The notes under the pieces are model-generated. The model was given only the letters and a program-made list of their open reading frames with translations, did no database searches and had not been told where the DNA came from. DNA of 64,000 nucleotides, from contig JACKEV010000014.1 of the NCBI GenBank assembly GCA_020632795.1, positions 186,001 through 250,000 on the forward strand, in the 5' to 3' direction. Numbering within the stretch: position 1 is the first letter of the stretch; each line of letters opens with the position of its first letter. This document shows positions 16,304-24,891 of the stretch, one piece after another. The translations under genes were made by a program, and so were the position numbers. Source of the stretch: Alphaproteobacteria bacterium (GTDB lineage Bacteria > Myxococcota_A > UBA796 > CAJQPC01).

Positions 16304-19300
16304 CGCAGCACCGCCCACCGCCTGTCGCCCTCCGGCACCGCCAGCCGGGCCAGGGTGCGTTCCAGGGCGCGGGCCAGGCGCCCCCGCTCCGCGAGCCGGC
16401 CCCGGGCCTGGGCGCGGCGCAGCCCCTCGGTCAACAGCGGCACCGCCTGCTCCAGGCGTCCACCCCGGGCGAGGTGCTGGCCCTGGCGCCCCGGGTCGTC
16501 CCCGTGCACCGAGAGCATGCGGGCGCAGGACCGGTGGAGGGACTCCAGCCGGCCCTCCTGGCGGGCCATGCGGATGAGGCTCTCCCGCAGCAGGCCGTGG
16601 GCGAAGCGCCAGCCGCCGGGCGTGGGGCGGGCCAGCCCGGCGTCGAACAGCTTGCCCTCCAGGTCCAGGGGAGAGGCGTCGCCCTCGATGGCGCAGACCG
16701 CCAGCCACTCCCCCCGGTCGACGGCCTCGCCGAGCACCGCCGCGATCTCCAGCGCCCCGCGGGCCTGGGGGGGCTCGCCCTCCAGCAGCCGGGCGACCCG
16801 GGCGGTCCAGTAGGCGTGCACCCCATCGGGCAGGGGCGGCGTGCGGGTACGGGCCTTGAACCCCCGCTCTCCGGGCACGAGCATGTCCTCGGCCAGCCAG
16901 TCGCTGACGAGCTGCACCGCGAACAGGGGGTTGCCCCCGCTGCGCCCGGCGACCTGCTGGGCCAGCTCGGGGTCCAGGCGCAGCAGGCCCTCCAGGAGCG
17001 CGGTCAGCTCCTCGGAGTCCAGGGGCTGGAGGTGGAGGATGCTCACCCCGGCCAGGGCGTCGAGCAGGTCGAGGCGCTCGGCCAGGCCGGGGGCCAGCTT
17101 GCGGCGGTCCCCCCCGGTGGTGAGCAGCAGGCGCACGTCGAGGTCGCGGGGATCGGCCAGCAGGGCCTCGGCGAAGTCCAGAGCCTCGTCGTCCTCCTGG
17201 AGGTCGTCCAGCAAGAGGACGATCCGGCGGCGGCGGGCCAGGCGGGCGATGGCGTCCAGGGCCACGGCGTGGCGGGCCTTCGGGGTGGCGAGGGGGCGCG
17301 CGGTGGTGCCCGAGGCGATCAGCTCCGCGAGGGTCTGCCAGGCGGCGGGGTCGGAGACCCCCTCGGCGCGCAGCTCCCGCTCCACCGTCTCCAGCAGCGC
17401 GTCCCCCTGGAGGTCCCGCCAGCGGTGGAAGGTGGCCAGGGCGACCCCGAGCCGGGAGCCGACGCCCTCCAGCGGGCCACGCAGGGCCTCCGCCGCGCCG
17501 GCCTCGTGGGCGACGCGCAGCAGCCACTCGGCCAGGCGGGTGCGGCCCAGGCCGCCCTCGCCCCGCAGCACGACGACCCGCGGCCCGGGGGCGGCCAGGA
17601 TGTCCCACAGCATGTCCCGCTCGGCCTCCCGGCCCACCATCGGCACCTCCCGCAGGCGCACCAGCTCCCGGCCGACGCCCACCAGGGCCCGGCGGCTGGG
17701 GCTGGGGCCGCTGCGTCGCCAGTCCTCGGGCAGCGGCGGGGGCTCCGGGTCGGGCATGGGCGGCGGGGTGACGTGGCGGGGGCGGACCTTCTCGGGTGCG
17801 GGGGGCTCCAGGTCGAGCAGGAAGGTGCTCGAGGAGCGGGGCATGGGGGCGAAGCGGATGGCGTCGGGGGGGACCTCGGCCTGGGGCGGGTCGGGCAGGT
17901 TCGCCAGCGCCCAGGAGGCGTCGGCGGCCCGCTGGAAGCGCAGCCTCGGCGTCTTGTGGAGCAGCCGGCGCAGCCAGCCTTCGAAGCCCTCGGGGACCGG
18001 CACCACCGACGCCAGCGGCGAGGGCTCCGCCATGAGGTGGGCCTCGCGCAGGGTGTAGACGTCGTCGCTGACGAAGGGCGTGTAGCCGGTGACCAGGGCC
18101 CAGCCCAGGCAGCCCACCGCGTAGAGGTCGGTCCAGGGGCCGAAGTCCCGCCAGCGCCCGGTGAACTGCTCGGGGGCCATGTACCCCGGGGTGCCCACGA
18201 TGCCGGTGCGGCTGGCCTCGCCCATGACCTGGGCCAGCCCGAAGTCGGTCAGCTTGACCTCCGGGCCGTCGGCGCTGAACCGGGCCAGCACGTTGTCGGG
18301 CTTGATGTCCCGGTGGATGAGCCCCCGGGCGTGGGCGTGGGCCAGGGCGTCGAGGAGCTGCTCCAGCACCCGGCGGCAGGCCGACCAGGGCAGCCGCCCG
18401 CAGAGCGGGGTCAGCGCGCTGCCCCGGACCAGCTCCATCGCCAGGCAGGGGCTGTCGGGCAGGAGCCGCCCCCCCAGCATCGCCGAGGCGGGCTCCCCGA
18501 AGGAGCCGTGGTCGATGAGCAGGACGATGTTGGGGTGGTTCAGCGCCGCGATGCTGCGCACCTCGTCCCGCAGGGCGTCCCGGCCCCGGCGGCTGCGGGC
18601 GGCCTGGGTGGTGAGGACCTTGATCGCCACCGGCACGCCCTCGTCCCGGTGCAGCGCCTCCCAGACCTCGCCGGTGCCCCCGCCGCCGAGCACCCGGAAC
18701 AGGTCGAAGGGCCCCTGGGGCACCGAGGCGCCGCGGGCGTAGTAGCTGCGCAGCGCCGACGCGCAGCGCTCGGCGTCGTTGTGGCGCTGGAGCTGGCGGT
18801 ACTGGGCCATCGCCCAGGCGGTGGCGCGGGAGGCCCGGCCCATGTTGTCGGGGTCGGTGTCGCAGGCGGCGGCCAGCGCCCCGGAGCGCTCCAGGGCCCA
18901 GGCGAGGTCCAGCTCGCAGACCGGGTGGGCGGAGAGCAGCGTCCGGGCGCGGCGCTCGTGGTGCTCCCAGGCGGGCCAGTCCTGCAGGGCGGCGGTCGCG
19001 GTCAGCAGGAAGGCGTGGCAGAGGCCGACGTGGGACCCCCGGGCGGCCCGCAGCAGCTCCTCCAGCTCGTCCCGGGCGTCCTGCCAGCGTTCCCGGGCGA
19101 GCTGGGTGAGGGCGAGGTTCATCCGGGCCACCCGACCCAGCCCCAGCTTGGGGTCGGGCTGGAGGTGCATGGCCTCCCGGTACCAGGCCTCGGCCTTGGC
19201 CAGGCGGCCCTGGGCGCGGGCGATCTCCCCCAGGCCGATGAGGGCGTTGACCTCGCCGTCCCGGATGTGGAGCTGGCGGAACAAGGCCAGGGCGCGCCGC

Positions 19301-20016
19301 ATGAGGGGCAGGGCGCGGTCCAGGTCGCCCCGGACCTGGTGCAGCGAGGCCAGGGAGAACAGGCTGGTCGCCAGGGGGAAGGGCTGGTTGATCCGACGGG
19401 CCAGGGTGGAGGACTGGTCCAGGTAGTCCTCGGCAAGGTCCAGGTGCCCGAGCTGGCGGTGGAGCTGCCCCAGCGCGGTCAGGGTGGCGGGGAGGCTCTC
19501 CTCGGCGCCGGCCTCTGTGAAGAGACGCAGGGCCTCCAGGTGGTGGCGCTCGGCCAGCTCGGCGTCGCCGTCGTTCTGGGCCAGCTCGGCGATGGCGCGG
19601 TGGGCGCGGGCCTGGCGCAGCGGATCCGCCAGCCCCTCGAACCGGCGCAGGGCCTCATCGGCGAGGGTGCGGGCCCGGGTGTGGTCCCCCTCGCGGTCCG
19701 CGCACCAGGCCAGGGTCAGCAGGCCCTCTCCCCACGTGGCCTGCCAGCCGTAGCGGCGGGCGCGTTCGGTCAGCTCCTGGGCTTCGCGGCGGGCCTGGGC
19801 GACCTCGCCGAGCTGCCGGTGCAGGGTCGCGGACAGCGAGAGTCCTGCTCCCCAGGCCGGATCGGCGGGCTCGGTCCGTTCGTCCTCCAGGCGCTCCCCG
19901 TGCAGGCGCACCAGGGCCAGTGCGTCCTCGCGCCGGCCCTGGCGTTGGAGCACAACAGCAGCATTCAGCAGCTCCCAGGTCGGGAGCCGTGATGACTCGG
20001 GTGGAGGGGTTGACAT
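16300..20016 (-). CDS. TPR - Ser/Thr kinase - AAA/STAND-type ATPase fusion protein
   Basis: The 1238-residue protein reverses the order of the neighbouring kinase. Residues ~10-400 are TPR-like helical repeats and ~425-690 are a Ser/Thr kinase with VLGGGGTGEVWEA, VAIKVL, HRDIKPDN (Asp near 569) and DFGLAQV. A proline-rich linker follows, then a large ATPase region (about 770-1230). The Walker A equivalent reads GEGGLGRT, with Arg825 where Lys is expected, so nucleotide hydrolysis is doubtful, although VLLLDDLQEDDEALDF gives a good Walker B. Probably a cytoplasmic signalling kinase. The downstream HAD gene is coupled by a 4-bp overlap. Confidence 0.9.
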   Translation of the reverse strand: MSTPPPESSRLPTWELLNAAVVLQRQGRREDALALVRLHGERLEDERTEPADPAWGAGLSLSATLHRQLGEVAQARREAQELTERARRYGWQATWGEGLLTLAWCADREGDHTRARTLADEALRRFEGLADPLRQARAHRAIAELAQNDGDAELAERHHLEALRLFTEAGAEESLPATLTALGQLHRQLGHLDLAEDYLDQSSTLARRINQPFPLATSLFSLASLHQVRGDLDRALPLMRRALALFRQLHIRDGEVNALIGLGEIARAQGRLAKAEAWYREAMHLQPDPKLGLGRVARMNLALTQLARERWQDARDELEELLRAARGSHVGLCHAFLLTATAALQDWPAWEHHERRARTLLSAHPVCELDLAWALERSGALAAACDTDPDNMGRASRATAWAMAQYRQLQRHNDAERCASALRSYYARGASVPQGPFDLFRVLGGGGTGEVWEALHRDEGVPVAIKVLTTQAARSRRGRDALRDEVRSIAALNHPNIVLLIDHGSFGEPASAMLGGRLLPDSPCLAMELVRGSALTPLCGRLPWSACRRVLEQLLDALAHAHARGLIHRDIKPDNVLARFSADGPEVKLTDFGLAQVMGEASRTGIVGTPGYMAPEQFTGRWRDFGPWTDLYAVGCLGWALVTGYTPFVSDDVYTLREAHLMAEPSPLASVVPVPEGFEGWLRRLLHKTPRLRFQRAADASWALANLPDPPQAEVPPDAIRFAPMPRSSSTFLLDLEPPAPEKVRPRHVTPPPMPDPEPPPLPEDWRRSGPSPSRRALVGVGRELVRLREVPMVGREAERDMLWDILAAPGPRVVVLRGEGGLGRTRLAEWLLRVAHEAGAAEALRGPLEGVGSRLGVALATFHRWRDLQGDALLETVERELRAEGVSDPAAWQTLAELIASGTTARPLATPKARHAVALDAIARLARRRRIVLLLDDLQEDDEALDFAEALLADPRDLDVRLLLTTGGDRRKLAPGLAERLDLLDALAGVSILHLQPLDSEELTALLEGLLRLDPELAQQVAGRSGGNPLFAVQLVSDWLAEDMLVPGERGFKARTRTPPLPDGVHAYWTARVARLLEGEPPQARGALEIAAVLGEAVDRGEWLAVCAIEGDASPLDLEGKLFDAGLARPTPGGWRFAHGLLRESLIRMARQEGRLESLHRSCARMLSVHGDDPGRQGQHLARGGRLEQAVPLLTEGLRRAQARGRLAERGRLARALERTLARLAVPEGDRRWAVLR

Positions 20017-20115
20017 GTCCCGAGATCGTACAACGGATTCCAGGAAGGAGCGTATCCCCGGGGGAATGAAACACAGTCACACCGCGGGAGGGCGTAACCT
20101 GAGGAGACGCGGGCC

Positions 20116-20143
20116 TTAACGTCGGCCCCAGGTCGGGTACACT
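20116..20143 (+). promoter_or_regulatory. putative sigma-70-type promoter
   Basis: TTAACG (20116-20121) and TACACT (20138-20143), 16 bp apart, form a reasonable -35/-10 pair about 40 bp upstream of the lipoprotein start at 20183. The whole intergenic region (20017-20182) separates two divergent genes and probably also holds the kinase promoter, which I could not place. Confidence 0.35.
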
Positions 20144-20182
20144 GTCAAGGCATGTGACAACCCCCAACCCGAGGAGGGCCCG

Positions 20183-21223
20183 ATGGCCGCCCACCTGCTG
20201 CTCGCCCTGACCGGATGCTTCGCTGAGTACACCCCCGAGGTCCAGGTCCTGCCGGATGAACGGCCCGGCGCGGTGGCCCCCGATCGGGACAACGGCGAGG
20301 GGTCCTGGCTGACCGATCAGGCGCGGACGTATGGCGTGGTGGCGGGCCTGGCGATCTACGACGACGACCTGGGCTTCGCCGGCATGGAGGGCCCCACCTG
20401 CGAGGTTGACCTGATCAGCGGCGACCTGGGCACCGACGTCCTCGTGGACGAGTCGGGCCAGTCCGAGGTCGAGGGCAGCGACGGCGTGCACGCCCTGGTC
20501 CGCACCGCCCAGGGCCTCTATGTCTACACCCACCAGAGCGTGCGTAACGCGAGCCGCATGATCGCCACCGGCTTCGTGGCCGACGCGGAGCTGTACGCCG
20601 TCAGCGGCGTGGGGCTGCTCGACGCGGGGCTCGTGGACGGCGGGCTGGTGGCCATGCAGCGCACCGGCGAGGGCTGCGAGCTGGGTTGGATGGACGTCGA
20701 CCCCACCCTCGCCCCCCGGACCGCGCTGCCCTGGGCGCCGGACGAGGTCGTGATGCTGGACACCGCCGCCTGCGCGTCCTCGATGGCCGTCGACCCCGAG
20801 ACCGGGCGGGTCTGGCTCAGCGGCGAGCGGATCCTGGGGGTCACCCCCGACGCCGTGGTCGAGCTGGACGTCGGCGGCGACCTGCTGGCCTGGGACGGCG
20901 CCGTGCAGCGGCTCTACGTGGCCGAGCGCGGGCAGCCCCGGATCGAAGCCTGGACCGCAGACGGCGCGCAGGCCTTCTCGGCCACCGCCCCGGACGGCGT
21001 CGTGGCCCTCGGCGCGCTCGGCGGCTCGGGCGGCGTGGTGGTCGTCTCGGCCAGCGCGGCCGCGGGCTCGGTCCTGGCGCTGGACGGACAGACCGGCGCG
21101 CTGTGGGGCGCGCGCAGCTTCTCGATGGGCATGGGGGAGGTCGAGCGGGTCGTCAGCTCGCCCAGCGGGGAGACCCTCGCCCTGGTGAGCGATGAGGCCC
21201 GGATCTTCTCCGTCAGTCGCTGA
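20183..21223 (+). CDS. lipoprotein with beta-propeller-like (YncE/quinoprotein-like) fold
   Basis: The 346-residue protein starts after GAGGAGGGCCCG. MAAHLLLALTGCF is a very short lipoprotein signal with the lipidated Cys at residue 12. Repeating beta-strand segments fit a propeller: LVRTAQGLYVYTH, SSMAVDPETGRVWLSGER, GDLLAWDGAVQRLYVAERGQPRIEAW, GSVLALDGQTGALWGARSF and VSSPSGETLALVSDEARIFSV. Such proteins bind ligands or scaffold complexes at the cell surface; there are no catalytic residues to read. It ends with an 11-bp overlap with the convergent receiver-like gene. Confidence 0.7.
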   Translation: MAAHLLLALTGCFAEYTPEVQVLPDERPGAVAPDRDNGEGSWLTDQARTYGVVAGLAIYDDDLGFAGMEGPTCEVDLISGDLGTDVLVDESGQSEVEGSDGVHALVRTAQGLYVYTHQSVRNASRMIATGFVADAELYAVSGVGLLDAGLVDGGLVAMQRTGEGCELGWMDVDPTLAPRTALPWAPDEVVMLDTAACASSMAVDPETGRVWLSGERILGVTPDAVVELDVGGDLLAWDGAVQRLYVAERGQPRIEAWTADGAQAFSATAPDGVVALGALGGSGGVVVVSASAAAGSVLALDGQTGALWGARSFSMGMGEVERVVSSPSGETLALVSDEARIFSVSR

Positions 21224-21806
21224 CCGGCGTGGGGGGGCGGGTGCACAGGTAGCGCACCGCCGCCCGCAAGGTGGCGCCGTCGAAGGGCTTGCGCAGCGTC
21301 CACCAGCCTCTGCGGGCGGCCTCCTCCTCCTCGTCGAGGCGCGCGGAGAGGGCCAGGACGCCGAAGCTGCCCTTCATCCGCCCGCCGCGGGTCGCGGCGT
21401 CGAAGGTCTCCAGGGTGCGCGCGGCGACGTCGAGGTCCAGGATGACCAGATCGGTGCGCTCGAAGGGCGAAGCGGACATCACCACGCCGTGGTGCGGCAG
21501 GGCGTCGACCTGGATCCCGTCGACGTACAGCAGCGTGGTGAGGGTGTCGCGCAGGTCGACGCTGTCGCAGAGCAGGGTGACCCTGGGGATCGCGGCGTGC
21601 AGCGCGGCGGACGGCGGCGCGCCGCGATGGATCGGGGCGTCCGCCTCGGCGGCGCGGGAGGCGGCGACATAGGCCGCTTGAAGCACTCGTTTACAGGCGG
21701 AGTCCAGGCCCGGGCGGCGCAGCGCGACCTCGATCTGATTCAAGAGACGCGCACATAGTTCTTCATCGGGCGCTTCGTTCAAGGAACGCCTGGAGAGATC
21801 CGTCAT
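21213..21806 (-). CDS. response-regulator receiver-like protein (degenerate)
   Basis: The 197-residue protein (ATG 21806; an in-frame GTG at 21821 lacks an SD, whereas AAGG precedes the ATG) has a helical N-terminus (~1-70). A receiver-like alpha/beta domain follows: PRVTLLCDSVDLRDTLTTLLYVDGIQVDALP, then ERTDLVILDLDVAARTLETFDAA, SFGVLALSARLDEEEEAARRGWWTLRKPFDGATL. LVILDLD carries the candidate phospho-acceptor Asp, 'ALSA' the Thr/Ser position and 'LRKPF' the conserved Lys. The acidic pair usual at the first strand is weak (CDSVD), so phosphorylation is uncertain. No output domain follows. Confidence 0.6.
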   Translation of the reverse strand: MTDLSRRSLNEAPDEELCARLLNQIEVALRRPGLDSACKRVLQAAYVAASRAAEADAPIHRGAPPSAALHAAIPRVTLLCDSVDLRDTLTTLLYVDGIQVDALPHHGVVMSASPFERTDLVILDLDVAARTLETFDAATRGGRMKGSFGVLALSARLDEEEEAARRGWWTLRKPFDGATLRAAVRYLCTRPPTPVSD

Positions 21807-21869
21807 AGATGTAGCCTTCACGCCGCGGGCTGGGAGGCGCGACGCTTCAGGGGAGTGGATTGCCCATGA

Positions 21870-21875
21870 ATTCTA
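21870..21875 (-). promoter_or_regulatory. possible -10 element (TAGAAT) of the receiver-like gene
   Basis: In the small AT-richer gap 21807-21929, the minus strand carries TAGAAT about 64 bp upstream of the ATG at 21806. The -35 side is weak. The rest of the gap shows nothing I can name. Confidence 0.22.
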
Positions 21876-21929
21876 CAGGCTTTCACCAAATCAAGAAACG
21901 CTTTTCCGGACAGAGGGCAGATGAAATGC

Positions 21930-22583
21930 TCATCCGCCGCAGAGCAGGCCGAAAAAATCGGCGGACTCCCTGTAGATCCGGCTGAGGGATCCAACCATGC
22001 CGTGGTCGTCATCCAGCCGGATGAGGCGCACCCCCGATCGCGCGGCGGCGTACCGCTCCGAGATCTCGAACGGCACGACCTCGTCCCGCTGTCCGTGCAG
22101 GATGAGGGTCGGGCAGGGGACCTCGGGCAGCGCCGGGTGGGCGCGCGCGTCCTCGACCAGGCCCCAGCCCACCGTCACGATCCGCCCGCCCGGCCCCGGC
22201 AGGGGCAGGGACCCTCGCCTCTCCCAGCGGGCGAACGCCGACTCTCCGATGATCCCCGGCCACCGTGAGGTCATCTCGAAGCCCGGGCACAGCAGCACCA
22301 GGCGGTGGACGCGGTCGGGGTTCAGCTCGGCCCAGCGGGCGGCCAGGTAGCCCCCCATGCTGGACCCGATGAGGCACCACCGGGCGCTGGGGGCGTCGTC
22401 CATGGCGTCCAGGGCCGCGAGCGCGCCGGAGTACGTCAGGGCGGAGAAGGAGGGCTGGTTGAGGTCGGGCTGCTCCAGGGTGACCCCCAGGCGCGCGAAG
22501 CGCTCGGCGAGGGCCGTCCCCTTGACGGAGGCGGGCGAGGAGGCGAAGCCGTGCAGGTAGGCGTAGCGCAGGGGAGCGGTCAT
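21930..22583 (-). CDS. YqiA-like alpha/beta-hydrolase esterase
   Basis: The 217-residue protein begins MTAPLRYAYLHGFASSPASVKG, the 'LHGFxSSP' oxyanion segment of the YqiA/UPF0227 esterases. The nucleophile elbow is IGSSMGGYLAARWA, the acid lies in LILHGQRDEVVPF, and the His is in LDDDHGM, so the Ser-Asp-His triad is complete. It is cytoplasmic and expected to hydrolyse short acyl esters. The gene is divergent from the CoA-binding gene with only 15 bp between the two ATGs, so each promoter must lie inside the other gene or give leaderless messages. Confidence 0.88.
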   Translation of the reverse strand: MTAPLRYAYLHGFASSPASVKGTALAERFARLGVTLEQPDLNQPSFSALTYSGALAALDAMDDAPSARWCLIGSSMGGYLAARWAELNPDRVHRLVLLCPGFEMTSRWPGIIGESAFARWERRGSLPLPGPGGRIVTVGWGLVEDARAHPALPEVPCPTLILHGQRDEVVPFEISERYAAARSGVRLIRLDDDHGMVGSLSRIYRESADFFGLLCGG

Positions 22584-22598
22584 GGATACCTCTATCCC
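22584..22598. promoter_or_regulatory. 15-bp divergent intergenic region with a palindrome
   Basis: The whole space between two divergent ATGs is GGATACCTCTATCCC, which contains the perfect inverted repeat GGATA / TATCC around CCTC. It could be two overlapping leaderless -10 elements or an operator shared by both genes. Confidence 0.3.
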
Positions 22599-23033
22599 AT
22601 GCCTGAATGGACCCGCGAGCCGGACCTGCGCCGGGTGTTGACCGAGGCCCGCACCGTCGCCGTGCTGGGCGCCCACCCCGATACCAGCCGCCCGGCCTTC
22701 TACGTGCCCGACTACCTCCACAGCCAGGGTTACCGGATCCTCCCGGTGAACGCCCGCTACGTGGGGAAGACCCTGTGGGGCGAGCCGGTCCGGGCCTCCC
22801 TCGCCGAGCTGGCGCAGCCGGTGGACGTCGTGGACGTCTTCCGCCGCAGCGAGGCCATCCCCGGGCACCTGGAGGAGATCCTGGCGATGCGCCCCCTGCC
22901 CGGCGTGGTGTGGCTCCAGCGCGGCATCCGCAACGACGCCGCCGCAGAGCGCCTGCTGGAGGCGGGCATCGACGTGGTCCAGGACCGCTGCATGCTGGCG
23001 GATCACAAGGCGTTCGGGATCGGCCCCCGGTAG
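22599..23033 (+). CDS. CoA-binding domain protein (YccU-like)
   Basis: The 144-residue protein is a single Rossmann-type CoA-binding domain. TVAVLGAHPDTSRPAFYVPDYLHSQGYRILPVNARYVGKTLWGEPV matches the YccU/succinyl-CoA-synthetase alpha-like fold, and VVWLQRGIRNDAAAERLLEAGIDVVQDRCMLADH is the conserved C-terminal half. Homologues bind CoA or acyl-CoA and are thought to sense it; no catalysis is known for stand-alone forms. Cytoplasmic. It converges with the asparagine synthase gene 4 bp later. Confidence 0.88.
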   Translation: MPEWTREPDLRRVLTEARTVAVLGAHPDTSRPAFYVPDYLHSQGYRILPVNARYVGKTLWGEPVRASLAELAQPVDVVDVFRRSEAIPGHLEEILAMRPLPGVVWLQRGIRNDAAAERLLEAGIDVVQDRCMLADHKAFGIGPR

Positions 23034-23037
23034 GCCC

Positions 23038-24888
23038 TCACCCTGGCCCCCACGGCCCCCGCCGCCACCGCGCCAGCACCACCAGGGTCCACAGCCGACG
23101 CCGGTGATCCCGCTCTCCCTGGACGTGCGCGTCGACCAGACGGCGCACGGGGGCCGCGGGCACAAGTCCATCCAGTTCATTCGGAAGATCCTCGATGATC
23201 CCCCGACAGGGCCCCTGGAGCCACGGGCCCAGCGGCGTGCCGAAGCCCTTCTTGGGCCGCTCCCGCAGGGCCTCGGGCAGCAGGTCGGCCACCGCGTCCC
23301 GCAGGAGCGACTTGGTGCGCCGGCCGCGCAGGTGCAGGCGCACCGGGGCGGCGGCGGCCAGCTCCACCAGGCGGTGGTCCAGGAAGGGGGAGCGGACCTC
23401 CACCGAGCAGAGCATCGAGGCCCGGTCCACCTTCGCCAGCACCCCCTCCCCCAGGTAGAGCCGCTGGTCGAGGGCCATCGCCCGCGCGGCGGGGTCCCGC
23501 AGCCCGGCGGCGGCCTGCGCCCAGCGGTCGACCTCGCTCCAGACCGCCTCGTCGGGGCCGCCGAGCAGGGCGTCGACCTCCTCCGGCAGGAACGCGCCCA
23601 GCCACACCTGGTTGCGGCGCGCCCACGGCAGGCCCAGGCCCTCGGAGAACCGCCGCGCCAGGTAGCCCCGGGACAGGTTCGCGGTGGAGGCGGGCAGGCG
23701 GCGGGCCAGCCGCCCCAGGGGCCCGGCGAGCGGGGCGGCCAGGGGCGCGGCCCGGTGGGCGAGGTAGGTGGGGTAGCCGCCGAAGTGCTCGTCGGCGCCG
23801 TCCCCGGACAGGGCGAGCTTGAGGCCCTCGTCCCGCACCGCCCGGCACAGGAGCCAGGTCGAGGGGAAGGAGCCGTCCGCCAGCGGCTCGCACAGGCCGG
23901 CCTGGAGGGCGTCCAGCGCGCCGTAAAGCTGCTCGGGGCCGAAGCGGAGCGCGGTGTGCTGCGCCTCCAGGGCCTCCGCCATCTGCGCGGCCGGGCCGGA
24001 CTCGTCGAAGCTGGGCTCGTCGAAGACCACCGAGAACGTGCGCGGCGGGCCCTCCACCCAGCGGCGCCCGATGGCGGCCACTGCGCTGGAGTCGACGCCC
24101 CCGGAGAGCAGCCAGGCCACCTGGAGGTCCGTCTCGACCCGGTGCTTCACCGCGACCTGCAGGGAGTTGCGGATCGCCTGGGGCCAGCGCCCGCTGGAGA
24201 GGCCGTCCGGGGCCGCGCCGGGCAGCGGCGGGGTCCACCAGCGCCGCTCCTGGACGCCGTCTGCGTCGACCTCCAGCAGGGTGCCGGCCTCCAGCTTCCG
24301 GATCCCCTGGTAGATCGTGCGGGGCGCGGGGATGTACTCGAAGAGGAGGAGCTGGCGCAGGGCGGTGGGGTCGAGGTCGCGGGGCTGGTCCGGCCACACC
24401 AGCAGGCCCTTCAGCTCGCTGGCGAAGCGCAGGGACGCGCCGCGCCGGCACCAGTACAGCGGCTTCTGCCCCAGGCGGTCCCGGACCAGGGTCAGACGGC
24501 GGTCTCCCAGGTGGTAGGCGGCGATCGCGAACTGGCCGTCCAGGCGGCGCAGGGCCCGGTCCACCCCCAGGCGGTCGATGAGCGCGGCGGCGACCTCGGT
24601 GTCGGCCTCGGTGCGGAAGGCCACCCCCAGGGCGGTCAGCTCCTTGCGCAGGGCGGCGTGGTTGAAGATCTCCCCGTTCATCGCGACCCACACCTGCCCT
24701 GAGCGCAGGGGCTGGCGGCCGCCCTCCCGGTCCACGATGGAGAGCCGCCGGGTGCCCATCGCGCCGTCGGCCAGGCGCACCGTCCAGACGTCGTCGGGGC
24801 CCCGGTGGGCGAGGGCGTCCAGGGCGCGGGCCAGCGGCGCGTCGTCGGGCGGGGCCTCGAAGCGGAACACGCCCGCGATGCCGCACAT
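23038..24888 (-). CDS. asnB: glutamine-hydrolysing asparagine synthase
   Basis: The 616-residue enzyme amidates aspartate using glutamine and ATP. Cys2 of MCGIAGVF is the glutaminase nucleophile after Met removal. RLSIVD, MNGEIFNH and ADTEVAAALI are the class II glutaminase motifs (about 1-210). LLSGGVDSSAVAAIG is the ATP-pyrophosphatase loop of the synthetase half. Length fits AsnB. Because it follows a GT2 glycosyltransferase by 3 bp in the same operon, an amidotransferase role on a cell-surface glycan or peptide, as found in exopolysaccharide clusters, is also possible. The free-asparagine role is the default. Confidence 0.92.
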   Translation of the reverse strand: MCGIAGVFRFEAPPDDAPLARALDALAHRGPDDVWTVRLADGAMGTRRLSIVDREGGRQPLRSGQVWVAMNGEIFNHAALRKELTALGVAFRTEADTEVAAALIDRLGVDRALRRLDGQFAIAAYHLGDRRLTLVRDRLGQKPLYWCRRGASLRFASELKGLLVWPDQPRDLDPTALRQLLLFEYIPAPRTIYQGIRKLEAGTLLEVDADGVQERRWWTPPLPGAAPDGLSSGRWPQAIRNSLQVAVKHRVETDLQVAWLLSGGVDSSAVAAIGRRWVEGPPRTFSVVFDEPSFDESGPAAQMAEALEAQHTALRFGPEQLYGALDALQAGLCEPLADGSFPSTWLLCRAVRDEGLKLALSGDGADEHFGGYPTYLAHRAAPLAAPLAGPLGRLARRLPASTANLSRGYLARRFSEGLGLPWARRNQVWLGAFLPEEVDALLGGPDEAVWSEVDRWAQAAAGLRDPAARAMALDQRLYLGEGVLAKVDRASMLCSVEVRSPFLDHRLVELAAAAPVRLHLRGRRTKSLLRDAVADLLPEALRERPKKGFGTPLGPWLQGPCRGIIEDLPNELDGLVPAAPVRRLVDAHVQGERDHRRRLWTLVVLARWRRGPWGPG

Positions 24889-24891
24889 GGA

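Noticed and set aside
16474..19992. A 1172-codon plus-strand frame opposite the second kinase
   Set aside because: Shadow frame; all recognisable motifs are on the minus strand.
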